Assembly (NCBI GenBank): GCA_947502815.1
Contig: CANNBH010000001.1
Span: forward strand, 1,956,818 to 2,020,817
Reading direction: 5' to 3'
DNA from: an uncultured Erythrobacter sp.
GTDB lineage: Bacteria; Pseudomonadota; Alphaproteobacteria; Sphingomonadales; Sphingomonadaceae
DNA length: 64,000 bases
Part shown: positions 15,473-22,912 of the stretch, piece after piece
Layout: every line of letters begins with the position of its first letter
Numbering within the stretch: position 1 is the first letter of the stretch
Notes under the pieces: model-generated
What the model was told of the DNA's origin: nothing
Seen by the model: the letters and a program-made list of their open reading frames with translations, nothing else
Databases searched by the model: none
Translations under genes and position numbers: made by a program

Positions 15473-16693
15473 GTGAATTACGACCAGATCTTCGATTCTG
15501 CGATTGACCGGCTTCACGAAGAAGGTCGTTACCGCGTCTTTATCGACATCATGCGCAACAAGGGTGCCTATCCCAACGCGCGGTGTTTTCACGGCCATAA
15601 TGGCCCCAAACCGATCACGGTTTGGTGTTCAAACGATTATCTCGCCATGGGCCAGCACGATGTCGTGATCGGCGCGATGGAAGAGGCGCTGCACGATGTC
15701 GGCGCGGGTTCCGGCGGCACACGCAACATTGGCGGCAACACGCATTTGCACGTTGAGCTGGAAAACGAACTGGCCGATCTGCACGGCAAAGAAGGCGCTC
15801 TGCTGTTCACCAGCGGCTATGTCTCCAACGATGCCACGCTGTCGACGCTGGCAAAATTGCTGCCCGGCTGCGTTATATTCTCCGATGAATTGAACCATGC
15901 CAGTATGATTGCCGGCATCCGCAATTCCGGCTGTGAGAAACGGGTGTTCCGCCACAATGATCTGGCCCATCTCGAAGAATTGCTGTCAGCCGAAGACCCT
16001 GCAACGCCAAAATTGATCGCGTTTGAAAGCGTCTATTCGATGGACGGCGACGTTGCCCCGATCCATGCGATTTGCGACCTTGCTGAAAAATACAACGCGC
16101 TGACCTATGTCGATGAAGTCCACGCGGTTGGCATGTATGGCGATCACGGCGGCGGTATTTCCGAACGCGATAACGCCGCCGACCGTATCGACATCATCGA
16201 AGGGACGTTGGGCAAGGCGTTTGGCGTGATGGGCGGATATATCGCGGCCGACACGCGCGTGATCGATTGCATCCGCTCTTACGCGCCCGGTTTTATCTTC
16301 ACGACATCGCTTTCGCCCGTTCTGGTCGCGGGTGTGCTCGCCTCGGTAAAGCATCTCAAAAACAGCAATGTCGAACGCAACGCCCAGCAAAAGGCAGCTG
16401 CCACGCTTAAACTGAAACTCGCCGAAGCGGGTCTTCCGGTTATGGACAGCACCACGCATATCGTGCCGCTGATGGTCGGCGATCCTGCGCGCGCAAAGAA
16501 AATCAGCGACATCCTGCTGGCCGAATACGGCATCTATGTTCAGCCGATCAATTACCCCACCGTGCCGCGCGGGACAGAGCGTTTGCGCTTTACCCCCGGC
16601 CCGCATCACCACGATGAAATGATGGATGAATTGACACAGGCGCTGGTGGAAATTTGGGACCGGCTCAATCTGGAATTGGCAGAGGCCGCCTAA
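15473..16693 (+). CDS. hemA: 5-aminolevulinate synthase
   Basis: PLP enzyme that condenses glycine and succinyl-CoA to 5-aminolevulinate, the alphaproteobacterial (Shemin) entry to haem and related tetrapyrroles. The 406 residues include the substrate motif [17 protein letters not shown], the Asp-containing [12 protein letters not shown] and the PLP Lys at residue 248 in [10 protein letters not shown], which is the position usual for the family. The start is GTG 15473 ([10 protein letters not shown]), which fits the family N-terminus although the ribosome binding site is weak. The presence of this enzyme rather than glutamyl-tRNA reductase supports the alphaproteobacterial assignment. Confidence 0.97.
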   Translation: MNYDQIFDSAIDRLHEEGRYRVFIDIMRNKGAYPNARCFHGHNGPKPITVWCSNDYLAMGQHDVVIGAMEEALHDVGAGSGGTRNIGGNTHLHVELENELADLHGKEGALLFTSGYVSNDATLSTLAKLLPGCVIFSDELNHASMIAGIRNSGCEKRVFRHNDLAHLEELLSAEDPATPKLIAFESVYSMDGDVAPIHAICDLAEKYNALTYVDEVHAVGMYGDHGGGISERDNAADRIDIIEGTLGKAFGVMGGYIAADTRVIDCIRSYAPGFIFTTSLSPVLVAGVLASVKHLKNSNVERNAQQKAAATLKLKLAEAGLPVMDSTTHIVPLMVGDPARAKKISDILLAEYGIYVQPINYPTVPRGTERLRFTPGPHHHDEMMDELTQALVEIWDRLNLELAEAA

Positions 16694-16761
16694 ACACAGC
16701 TGCTTGAACACGGCGGCTTTACAGGGCACACACTCACCCAAGCCAGACTTGGGAGAGGCAA

Positions 16762-17619
16762 TTGGCCACAACATTTGATCCTGCGATGCTCGACACGGGC
16801 GCGCTTCGTATTGAACCAATGACGCCGGCCATTGGCGCAGAAATTCTCGATATTGATCTGGCGCACGCGAATATCGCAGACAGCATCCCGCAAATCCGCG
16901 CGGCGCTGCTTAAACACGGTGTCATTTTCTTTCGCGATCAGGACCTGACACAGGACCAACACATCGCTTTTGCCCGCCACTTTGGCCCGTTGGAAGTGCA
17001 CCCAGCAACGCCGAAAGATCAGGCGAACCCTGAGGTACTGCGCATCTCTCATGGTCCCAAAAGCCGGGGTCAGGAAAACTATTGGCATTCCGATGTGACA
17101 TGGCGGGACGAGCCATCGCTCGGTTCCATCCTGTTAGCACGCGAAGTGCCCGAATGCGGCGGCGACACACTGTTTGCCAATATGCACCTCGCCTATGAAC
17201 GGTTGAGCGAACAGATGCAGCGCTTTTGCGAAGGGCTAACCGCGGTGCACGACATCAGCCGGGTGTTTGCCAAGCGGCTGGGCAAGGCTCCGGAAGATTT
17301 GCACGAAAAATTCCCGCCGATGCGCCATCCGGTGATCCGCACGCATCCCGAAACGGGCGAACGGGTGATCTACGTCAACACCGCCTTCACCAGCCACATT
17401 GAGGGGCTTTCCGGTGAAGAAAGCCGGTGGCTGCTCGATCACCTCTATGCCACCGCCAAGGATGCCGAGATTCAATGCCGGTTCCGCTGGCGTGCGGGCT
17501 CCATTGCGTTTTGGGACAACCGCGTTTGCCAACATCTGGCTGCGTCCGATTATTTCCCTGCGCGCCGCATGATGGAACGCGTGACAATTGCGGGCGATAA
17601 GCCCTATTTCGAAGCCTGA
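16762..17619 (+). CDS. TauD/TfdA-family Fe(II)/2-oxoglutarate dioxygenase
   Basis: A 285-residue member of the taurine/alpha-ketoglutarate dioxygenase family. The iron facial triad is visible: His109 and Asp111 in WHSDVTW and His258 in NRVCQHLA; the 2-oxoglutarate-binding Arg is likely Arg269 or Arg273 in ARRMMERV. The substrate cannot be read from sequence; taurine, other sulfonates and phenoxy acids are all possible for this family, and no sulfonate transporter is nearby. The start is TTG 16762 with GGGAGAGG just before it. A 6-bp stem-loop (CCCAAG/CTTGGG, 16737-16753) ends right at that ribosome binding site. The nitroreductase begins 26 bases downstream and is probably co-transcribed. Confidence 0.9.
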   Translation: MATTFDPAMLDTGALRIEPMTPAIGAEILDIDLAHANIADSIPQIRAALLKHGVIFFRDQDLTQDQHIAFARHFGPLEVHPATPKDQANPEVLRISHGPKSRGQENYWHSDVTWRDEPSLGSILLAREVPECGGDTLFANMHLAYERLSEQMQRFCEGLTAVHDISRVFAKRLGKAPEDLHEKFPPMRHPVIRTHPETGERVIYVNTAFTSHIEGLSGEESRWLLDHLYATAKDAEIQCRFRWRAGSIAFWDNRVCQHLAASDYFPARRMMERVTIAGDKPYFEA

Positions 17620-17645
17620 TTTCTCAACCGAAAGACCAATCCGAC

Positions 17646-18320
17646 ATGAACTATGATGACGTGGTGCTCGGACGCCGTTCTATCCGAGGCTATTTGGATA
17701 AACCTGTCCCGCGCGAACTTCTCGAAGAAGTCCTAACCATGGCGATGCGATCGCCGTCCTCGATGAACACACAGCCGTATCATTGGCATGTCATCACCGG
17801 CGAACCGCTTGACCGCATTCGCAAAGGCAACACCGAACGCATCCTTGCCGGCGAACCGGACAGCCGCGAATTTCGCAAAGGCCATCCCTTCCAAGGTGTC
17901 CACCGCGATCGTCAGGTCGGCTGCGCAATCCAATTGTTCGAAGCGATGGGCATCGGCCGCGACGACAAGGACATGCGACAGGACTGGGTTCTGCGCGGTT
18001 TTCGCCAATTCGACGCGCCCGTTTGCGTCATTATCACCTATGATAAAGAGCTCGAGGACGCAGACGACACCGTGTTCGATTGCGGAGCGGCCACAACCGC
18101 GCTGGTGAACGCAGCATGGTCAAAAGGGCTTGGCTGCGTGATCAATTCCCAAGGCATCATGCAAAGCCCCGTGGTGCGCGAGCACGCCAACATTCCAGAC
18201 GATCAAGTCATTATGAAAGCGATTGCACTGGGCTGGCCCGACCCAGACTTTCCGGCGAACCCGGTTAAGATCACACGCCGCACAGTCGATGAGGCCGCGC
18301 GGTTTGTGGGGTTTGAATAG
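17646..18320 (+). CDS. Nitroreductase-family flavoprotein
   Basis: A 224-residue FMN-dependent oxidoreductase of the nitroreductase fold. Typical marks are the N-terminal RRSIRGYLDKPVPRELLEEV, the SPSSMNTQPYHWHVITG flavin-binding stretch, and the Gly-rich C-terminal half (CGAATTALVNAAWSKGLG, ALGWPDPD) that binds the phosphate and ring. Physiological substrate unknown. It follows the dioxygenase gene closely on the same strand and is the last gene before a convergent block; a large hairpin lies 65 bases downstream. Confidence 0.92.
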   Translation: MNYDDVVLGRRSIRGYLDKPVPRELLEEVLTMAMRSPSSMNTQPYHWHVITGEPLDRIRKGNTERILAGEPDSREFRKGHPFQGVHRDRQVGCAIQLFEAMGIGRDDKDMRQDWVLRGFRQFDAPVCVIITYDKELEDADDTVFDCGAATTALVNAAWSKGLGCVINSQGIMQSPVVREHANIPDDQVIMKAIALGWPDPDFPANPVKITRRTVDEAARFVGFE

Positions 18321-18385
18321 AGATCGCCGCCCCAAGCAGATGGTCCGCTTTCCCGACGCTCTCCATTAGAGCCGAACGTCTGGAA

Positions 18386-18440
18386 ATGGGGTGGAAGCGG
18401 ACATTCGGAGTATCCATCCGATGCCCGCTTCCAATCCCAT
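18386..18440. terminator. Large nested hairpin between convergent genes
   Basis: The outer arms are 18386-18400 (ATGGGGTGGAAGCGG) and 18425-18440 (CCGCTTCCAATCCCAT), which pair over about 15 positions with one bulge and one mismatch. Inside, TCGGA (18405-18409) pairs with TCCGA (18417-18421). It sits between the ends of the plus-strand nitroreductase and the minus-strand hydrolase, where a bidirectional terminator would be expected. It has no clear T-run, so it may instead be a repeat element. Confidence 0.5.
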
Positions 18441-18490
18441 CTGGTCGACCGCAAGGGCTTAGTCTCAAGCGACCGCCATTTTGCACAATT

Positions 18491-19474
18491 CTACCGAATG
18501 CCTCGCTCGTACAAGAATGTACGGATCTTCGTGGCAATGTACTCACCATCTTCCTCGAGCGCAAAGTGGCCCGTATCAAGGATGTTGTAGTCCACATCAT
18601 TCAAGTCACGTTGGAACCCTTGAGCACCTGGCTCCGGGAAAAACGCGTCATTCTTGGCCCAGACGATTAGAGCTGGAGGCTGGTGTTCTCGAAGATAAGC
18701 TTGCCATTCCGGATACTTCGCGACGTTGTTGCGATAGTCATAAAACAATTGCAATTGCATCTCATGCTGGCCCGGCCGCGAGAAAGCTTGGTAGTCGAGT
18801 AGCCAATTGTCTGGCAGGATCGCGTCGGGATTCCGGGTGCCGTGGGTGTATTGCCACTTTAATCCTTCGAGGCTGAATACGCTCGCGGCGATCTGTTCTT
18901 TTAGCTCGGTATCGCCAAGACCCGATTGCCATAATTCCATGATCGGGGCCCAGGTTTCTTGATTGAGCCCTTCTTCATAGAGATTGCCATTCTGCACGAT
19001 TAGCGACTGAATTCGCTCTGGATGTCGGGTCGCAATTCGCATGCCGATTGGCGCGCCATAATCCTGAATGAAGAGCGAGAATTTCGTGATACCTCGCTGC
19101 TCCAAAAAGGCGTCTATGGTGTTCGCGATATTGTCGAATGAATATTCATACTCGTCAATATCTCGAAACTCACTGGCACCAAAACCGGGGTAGTCAGGAG
19201 CGATAAGGTAATAATCATCACCCAATTCGCGTAGCAATTCGCGATATTGATGCGACGAAGCTGGGAAGCCATGGAGCAGAACCAGCGTTGGCTTGGTTGG
19301 GTTGCCTGCTTCGCGGAAGAATATTTCGACGCCAGCGACGTCCTCTGTTCCGTATCGTGTTTCTGCACCGATATTGGTTTCTTGCGCTGCCACAGGTTCG
19401 GAAAGAACAATGCTTGAGCTAACGGCTGCCGTCGTTAGTGCAATTGCACTAACGACGGTGTTTACGAATTTCAT
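18491..19474 (-). CDS. Exported alpha/beta hydrolase, haloalkane dehalogenase/epoxide hydrolase type
   Basis: A 327-residue alpha/beta hydrolase with a signal peptide ending near VAAQE (residue 31). The oxyanion motif is LLHGFP (about 67-71). The nucleophile is Asp138 in FIQDYGAP, not Ser, which points to the epoxide hydrolase or haloalkane dehalogenase branch. The acid is probably Asp276 in KNDAFFPE and the base His303 in DTGHFALEED. Two Tyr or Trp lid residues cannot be assigned by eye, so the choice between the two activities stays open. Start ATG 19474 follows a GGAAAC site. It is 35 bases behind the SDR gene and shares its TetR-type control region. Its first codons contain a perfect 30-bp palindrome. 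Confidence 0.87.
   Translation of the reverse strand: MKFVNTVVSAIALTTAAVSSSIVLSEPVAAQETNIGAETRYGTEDVAGVEIFFREAGNPTKPTLVLLHGFPASSHQYRELLRELGDDYYLIAPDYPGFGASEFRDIDEYEYSFDNIANTIDAFLEQRGITKFSLFIQDYGAPIGMRIATRHPERIQSLIVQNGNLYEEGLNQETWAPIMELWQSGLGDTELKEQIAASVFSLEGLKWQYTHGTRNPDAILPDNWLLDYQAFSRPGQHEMQLQLFYDYRNNVAKYPEWQAYLREHQPPALIVWAKNDAFFPEPGAQGFQRDLNDVDYNILDTGHFALEEDGEYIATKIRTFLYERGIR
19429..19458. repeat. Perfect 30-bp palindrome inside the hydrolase signal-peptide codons
   Basis: The two 15-base halves (left CCGTCGTTAGTGCAA, right TTGCACTAACGACGG) are exact reverse complements with no spacer. It begins 16 bases into the hydrolase coding sequence and encodes TVVSAIALTT of the signal peptide. It could be an operator, or a strong mRNA hairpin at the ribosome footprint. 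Confidence 0.85.
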
Positions 19475-19509
19475 AACAGTTTCCTTTGAATGTAAGGGGG
19501 ACGAAAGGC

Positions 19510-20280
19510 CTATTGCCTGCCAGCCGTAACTCCGCCGTCGACAGGCAGAACCGTGCCAGTCACCCAAGAAGCAGCGTCGCTTGCGAAGAACAGAGCAGCT
19601 TCGGCAACATCGTGAGGCTGACCATTGCGACCCAACGGATGGAAGGCGTTGAAGGTCGGAAGTGTTTCGGCGACGTCTTCGTCGCTCATGAATGTGTTGT
19701 AGACAGGAGTCTCAACCACAGCCGGAGCCACCGCATTGATCCGAATGTTTTGCGGCGCAAGTTCGATCGCGAGATTTCGGACCATAGCATGAACACCGGC
19801 ATTCGCAGCGGAGTAGGCTGCGGATGGCGTGGCCCCAATCGCTTGCAAAGCCCACATCGAACCGGTTTGCACAATAGCGCCGCCGCCACGCTTCTGCATT
19901 GCTTTTGCAGCTGCCTGAGCGGTGAAGAACTTGCCCTTTAGGATGGTGTCTAAGAACCAATCATAGTCGTTCTCGTCCAGGTCCATAAATGGCTTGGGCT
20001 GAAAGACGCCAGCGTTGTTGAACAAAACGTCCACCCCGCCGAAATGCGATTCACCAGCTTCGATCAACGCAGGGCCAGTCGATGCCAACCCGATATCGCC
20101 TTTAAAAGTGGCGACACGTTCGCCCGATGCGTCAATTTCTTGTGCTGCATCATCCAATTTGGCCTGATCGCGAGCCGCGATGACGACTGAACCACCTTCT
20201 GCAACAAATCGCTTTGCGATCTCTTTCCCAATTCCCGAACTCCCGCCAGTTACGACGCCAACTTTGTTTTCAAAACGCAT
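19510..20280 (-). CDS. SDR-family oxidoreductase with altered catalytic Lys
   Basis: A 256-residue short-chain dehydrogenase/reductase. It has the cofactor motif TGGSSGIG (residues 11-18), NNAG, the Ser in TGSMW, and PVDGG near the end. The active-site segment reads AAYSAANAGVHA: Tyr is present but the Lys four residues later, normally invariant, is Asn (codon AAT on the minus strand). This may lower or change activity. The start is ATG 20280 (MRFENKVGVV); the open upstream frame would run through the operators. It diverges from the TetR gene and is followed by the hydrolase after 35 bases, so the two are likely one TetR-controlled operon. Confidence 0.9.
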   Translation of the reverse strand: MRFENKVGVVTGGSSGIGKEIAKRFVAEGGSVVIAARDQAKLDDAAQEIDASGERVATFKGDIGLASTGPALIEAGESHFGGVDVLFNNAGVFQPKPFMDLDENDYDWFLDTILKGKFFTAQAAAKAMQKRGGGAIVQTGSMWALQAIGATPSAAYSAANAGVHAMVRNLAIELAPQNIRINAVAPAVVETPVYNTFMSDEDVAETLPTFNAFHPLGRNGQPHDVAEAALFFASDAASWVTGTVLPVDGGVTAGRQ

Positions 20281-20321
20281 TTCAATTGTCCTTCTCTTAT
20301 CCGACTGAGTCGATTTATTCA

Positions 20322-20335
20322 ACCTATCGATAGGT
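20322..20335. promoter_or_regulatory. TetR-type operator 1
   Basis: A perfect 14-bp palindrome, ACCTATCGATAGGT, 42 bases upstream of the SDR start, in the region between the divergent SDR and TetR genes. Self-operators of TetR repressors have this size and place. Confidence 0.7.
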
Positions 20336-20374
20336 AGGCATATAGACCTTGAATTCGAGTCGTCAAGGCCCTAT

Positions 20375-20390
20375 CTATCAAATGATAGGT
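20375..20390. promoter_or_regulatory. TetR-type operator 2
   Basis: CTATCA and TGATAG arms around AA, extending to GATAGGT, the same half-site as operator 1. It ends 15 bases before the TetR ATG, so binding here should block the regulator's own promoter or start. Confidence 0.6.
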
Positions 20391-20404
20391 AATTTGAGGC
20401 GACA

Positions 20405-20920
20405 ATGGATAAACGGACCGCGATTTTGGATGCAGCCGAGCGCCGAGCTCGGCAAGGGGGCTATCACGGGTTTAGTTTTCGTGATGTCGCCTCAGATGTC
20501 GGCATCAAAAGCGCGAGCGTGCATTACCACTTTCCCACCAAAGAGGATCTGGGTGAAGCGCTGGCTGAGCGTTACATAAAAAATATCTTGGCCGCTCTCG
20601 GTGAAGCTGACCAGCTTGAGCCGGTCGCAGCTTTTGACCGAATGGCCGACTTATTCCTCAAGAGCCACGAAATAGATGACTTGATGTGCCTTTGCGGTGT
20701 CTTCGGCGCTGAGGCTGCGATCCTACCTGACGCCGTTCGCATACCTGTCGACCGTTTTTTCCGCGAGCTAATCGCTTGGCTTGCAAGTTCTTTCGGCGAT
20801 GTGAAAGAGGCGGAGCTAGCGGTTGCGACATTGGAAGGCGGGTTAATCATATCCCGAGCAGGCAAGCAGGGCGATTTCCTGCGCAATCTGGTGAAGAATT
20901 GGCGCAGCCGCTACGTATAG
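20405..20920 (+). CDS. TetR-family transcriptional repressor
   Basis: A 171-residue regulator with an N-terminal helix-turn-helix (FSFRDVASDVGIKSASVHYHF, about residues 24-44) of the TetR kind, then the conserved PTKEDLGEALAERY link and an all-helical ligand-binding part that matches no signature I know. It is short for the family but within its range. Transcribed away from the SDR-hydrolase pair, with two matching palindromic sites between, so it most likely represses that pair and itself. The inducer is unknown; a substrate of the hydrolase or SDR is the simplest guess. Confidence 0.9.
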   Translation: MDKRTAILDAAERRARQGGYHGFSFRDVASDVGIKSASVHYHFPTKEDLGEALAERYIKNILAALGEADQLEPVAAFDRMADLFLKSHEIDDLMCLCGVFGAEAAILPDAVRIPVDRFFRELIAWLASSFGDVKEAELAVATLEGGLIISRAGKQGDFLRNLVKNWRSRYV

Positions 20921-21341
20921 CTAACCGTCAGGTGTTCCCACTTCCTACAATGTCAAAGGTTCTTGCTCATCGAGCCGACTAATATTTGGTCGCCAGCTGA
21001 CTGTCCGCTTTCGCTCAGTAGCGAAGCGCAATTCCTACCTGATCGACACCACATTATCGCTCGCTTCGCGGCGCCGTGAACCGTCGAACAGGCTCATCAT
21101 CGCCGTACCATTCGCGCCGAGCATGCCGATTTCGATGCAGTCACCTGCCTGAATATCGCCGGGAAGCGGGAATGGTTCAGCGCGCGCTCGGCCGCATTCG
21201 CAAAATGCGAAGCGTAATCCATGCGAATTGCGAATATCCTGAAGGCGCTGCGCGGTCGGGCGAATGGTCAGGCGTATAACTCACTGATTTTTGTGACTTT
21301 CACATTTTGGCACGAAGCCTGCTCAGAAGAGGCAAACCAAT
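20921..21341. other. Intergenic stretch with a gene remnant and hairpin
   Basis: This 420-base gap holds a hairpin near 21006-21028 (CGCTTTCGCT and AGCGAAGCG, one bulge, CAGT loop), the decayed ornithine decarboxylase 3' end described separately, and about 100 further bases (21179-21275) that stay open in the remnant's frame, continuing from it as RFAFCECGRARAE. That part does not match the decarboxylase and I do not recognise it. Confidence 0.6.
21036..21178 (-). pseudogene. Remnant of a second ornithine decarboxylase 3' end
   Basis: These bases match the last codons of the intact decarboxylase gene (22914-22980 and 23041-23116) with about 16 mismatches in 143 aligned positions by hand count. 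A block equal to the intact gene's 22981-23040 (60 bases, 20 codons) is missing, precisely between two TCATCG copies, so the deletion is in frame. The remnant still reads through to the same VSIR and stop. It has no start codon or upstream half of the gene. It lies in the same orientation as the intact gene, on the other side of the DUF11 protein gene. Confidence 0.85.
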
Positions 21342-22901
21342 GTGGAGTTTGTCGTGATTTCTTGGAGCAATGCCGATAACGCAATTGCCTCCGCCCGTCT
21401 TGAAGGGAGCGGATGGTACTTCTGGGTCCGCTCCCTTCTCACACTGATCGCCTCGTTAGCATGCACGCTTGCCGCTCCTGCGAACGCACAGGCGAGGTTT
21501 GCGTGCACGGGTGACATTTACCAGGTTCAAAGCGGCCAGCTGCGGATCTTCGACACAGCGACATCGACGTATACAAATGTCGGCCCATTGAACCCTTCGT
21601 ACAATTCGCTCGCCTACAACCCCAACGACGACCTGTTTTACGCCACCCGCGATAACGGAATTGTTCGCATCGATGCAAACGGCATCATGACGGAAATGTT
21701 CGCAATTGGGTTCAATTCATATATTGGCGACATTGATGATGCGAACAACATCTACCTGCGCCGCAGCTCCAATATCGTCACCCGCATAAATCTCGCGACG
21801 CAGCAGCAAACCGAAATTCCCTTATCCCAATCGCTCGTATCGGGAGCGGCTGATTGGGCGTTTGTCGATACGCCGCTGGGACAGAGGTTGATTGCTCCGG
21901 GTCGCACGCAATTGTCGCTCATCGATGTGAACACCGGGCAAAATGTGGTTCGCAACATTGCGGATTACCCCAACGAAGGATCAAGCGGCGCGACGTGGTC
22001 GGATGCAAACGGCCGGGTGTTCACATTTCGCAACACCACCGGCAATGTCTATGAAATCCTTGACTATTTAACGAACAGCCCCCGCGCGGTTCTGGTTGCG
22101 ATCGGTGTTAAGAGCAACAACAACGATGGCAGTTCCTGCCGCAGAAAGCCTTTTCCCAACTTTCCGCCGGTTGCCTATGACGATGCGTTTTCCACCGCGT
22201 TTCAAACTGTTCTGGCGGATCAGAACGTCATCTTTGGAAGTGGGAACGGCGTCGACAATGACCCTGACGGGACGCCGGTCACGGTCAGGCCAGAATTGAT
22301 CTCCCTGCCCAGCAGCGGGACCGTTGTGGTCGAAGCCGATGGCAGCTTCACATACACACCAGACACCGGTTTTTCTGGCGAAGATCAATTCACCTATGAA
22401 ATCGTCGACGCGTCGGGCCTGGTGGCGCAGGCCATCGTCACCATCACCGTTACCCGCCCCCGCCTAGAGGTTACGAAACGGTCAGATGTGCACCGGGCAT
22501 CGGCGGGATCATCGTTCTATTTGCCCGGACACGACGTCATCTATGATATTGAGATATCCAACACGGGCGACCAACAGGTCGATCCTAACAGTCTGATCAT
22601 CATCGACAGCTGGCCTGCCGATGTCCGGTTCTACTTTGGTGATCTGGACACAGGTGGATCAATGGACTTTGCCGAAACCGACCCCGTCGCTTGGCGTGAC
22701 AACGCATCCGGCCTGGATTTCCGCTTTGATCGCGATGTTCGGTTTTCGGATGCTGCCACTCAGCCCAGCACCATCGATCAATGCGGATACGAACCGCAAA
22801 GCGGCTATGATCCGAACATCCGCTTTATCTGCATTCAGCCGCAAGGCGCATTGCAACCCTCTGGCAGTGCCAATTTCTATATGCGCGGCCGGATCGAGTA
22901 G
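21342..22901 (+). CDS. Exported protein with propeller-like, cadherin-like and DUF11-like domains
   Basis: A 519-residue secreted protein. After a signal peptide (hydrophobic stretch ending APANAQA, about residue 50) comes a region of short repeats (YNSLAYNPNDDLFYATRDNG and similar) that looks like a beta-propeller of the DUF6923 kind. A cadherin-like tandem domain follows (PPVAYDDAFSTAF ... GSFTYTPDTGFSGEDQFTYE), then a DUF11-like beta-sandwich (LEVTKRSDVHRASAG ... YDIEISNTGDQ). No anchor is visible at the C-terminus. Start GTG 21342 has AGAGG ten bases before it; GTG 21354 with GGAG six bases before is as plausible. The domain types recur in the 41741-49737 cluster. It is flanked by the intact decarboxylase gene and its remnant. 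Confidence 0.8.
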   Translation: MEFVVISWSNADNAIASARLEGSGWYFWVRSLLTLIASLACTLAAPANAQARFACTGDIYQVQSGQLRIFDTATSTYTNVGPLNPSYNSLAYNPNDDLFYATRDNGIVRIDANGIMTEMFAIGFNSYIGDIDDANNIYLRRSSNIVTRINLATQQQTEIPLSQSLVSGAADWAFVDTPLGQRLIAPGRTQLSLIDVNTGQNVVRNIADYPNEGSSGATWSDANGRVFTFRNTTGNVYEILDYLTNSPRAVLVAIGVKSNNNDGSSCRRKPFPNFPPVAYDDAFSTAFQTVLADQNVIFGSGNGVDNDPDGTPVTVRPELISLPSSGTVVVEADGSFTYTPDTGFSGEDQFTYEIVDASGLVAQAIVTITVTRPRLEVTKRSDVHRASAGSSFYLPGHDVIYDIEISNTGDQQVDPNSLIIIDSWPADVRFYFGDLDTGGSMDFAETDPVAWRDNASGLDFRFDRDVRFSDAATQPSTIDQCGYEPQSGYDPNIRFICIQPQGALQPSGSANFYMRGRIE

Positions 22902-22912
22902 GCCGCAACACC

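Noticed and set aside
21342..22901. The secreted-protein gene between the two decarboxylase ends as a transposon
   Set aside because: No transposase, no terminal inverted repeats and no target duplication; the flanking match is a gene fragment, so simple duplication and recombination explain it.
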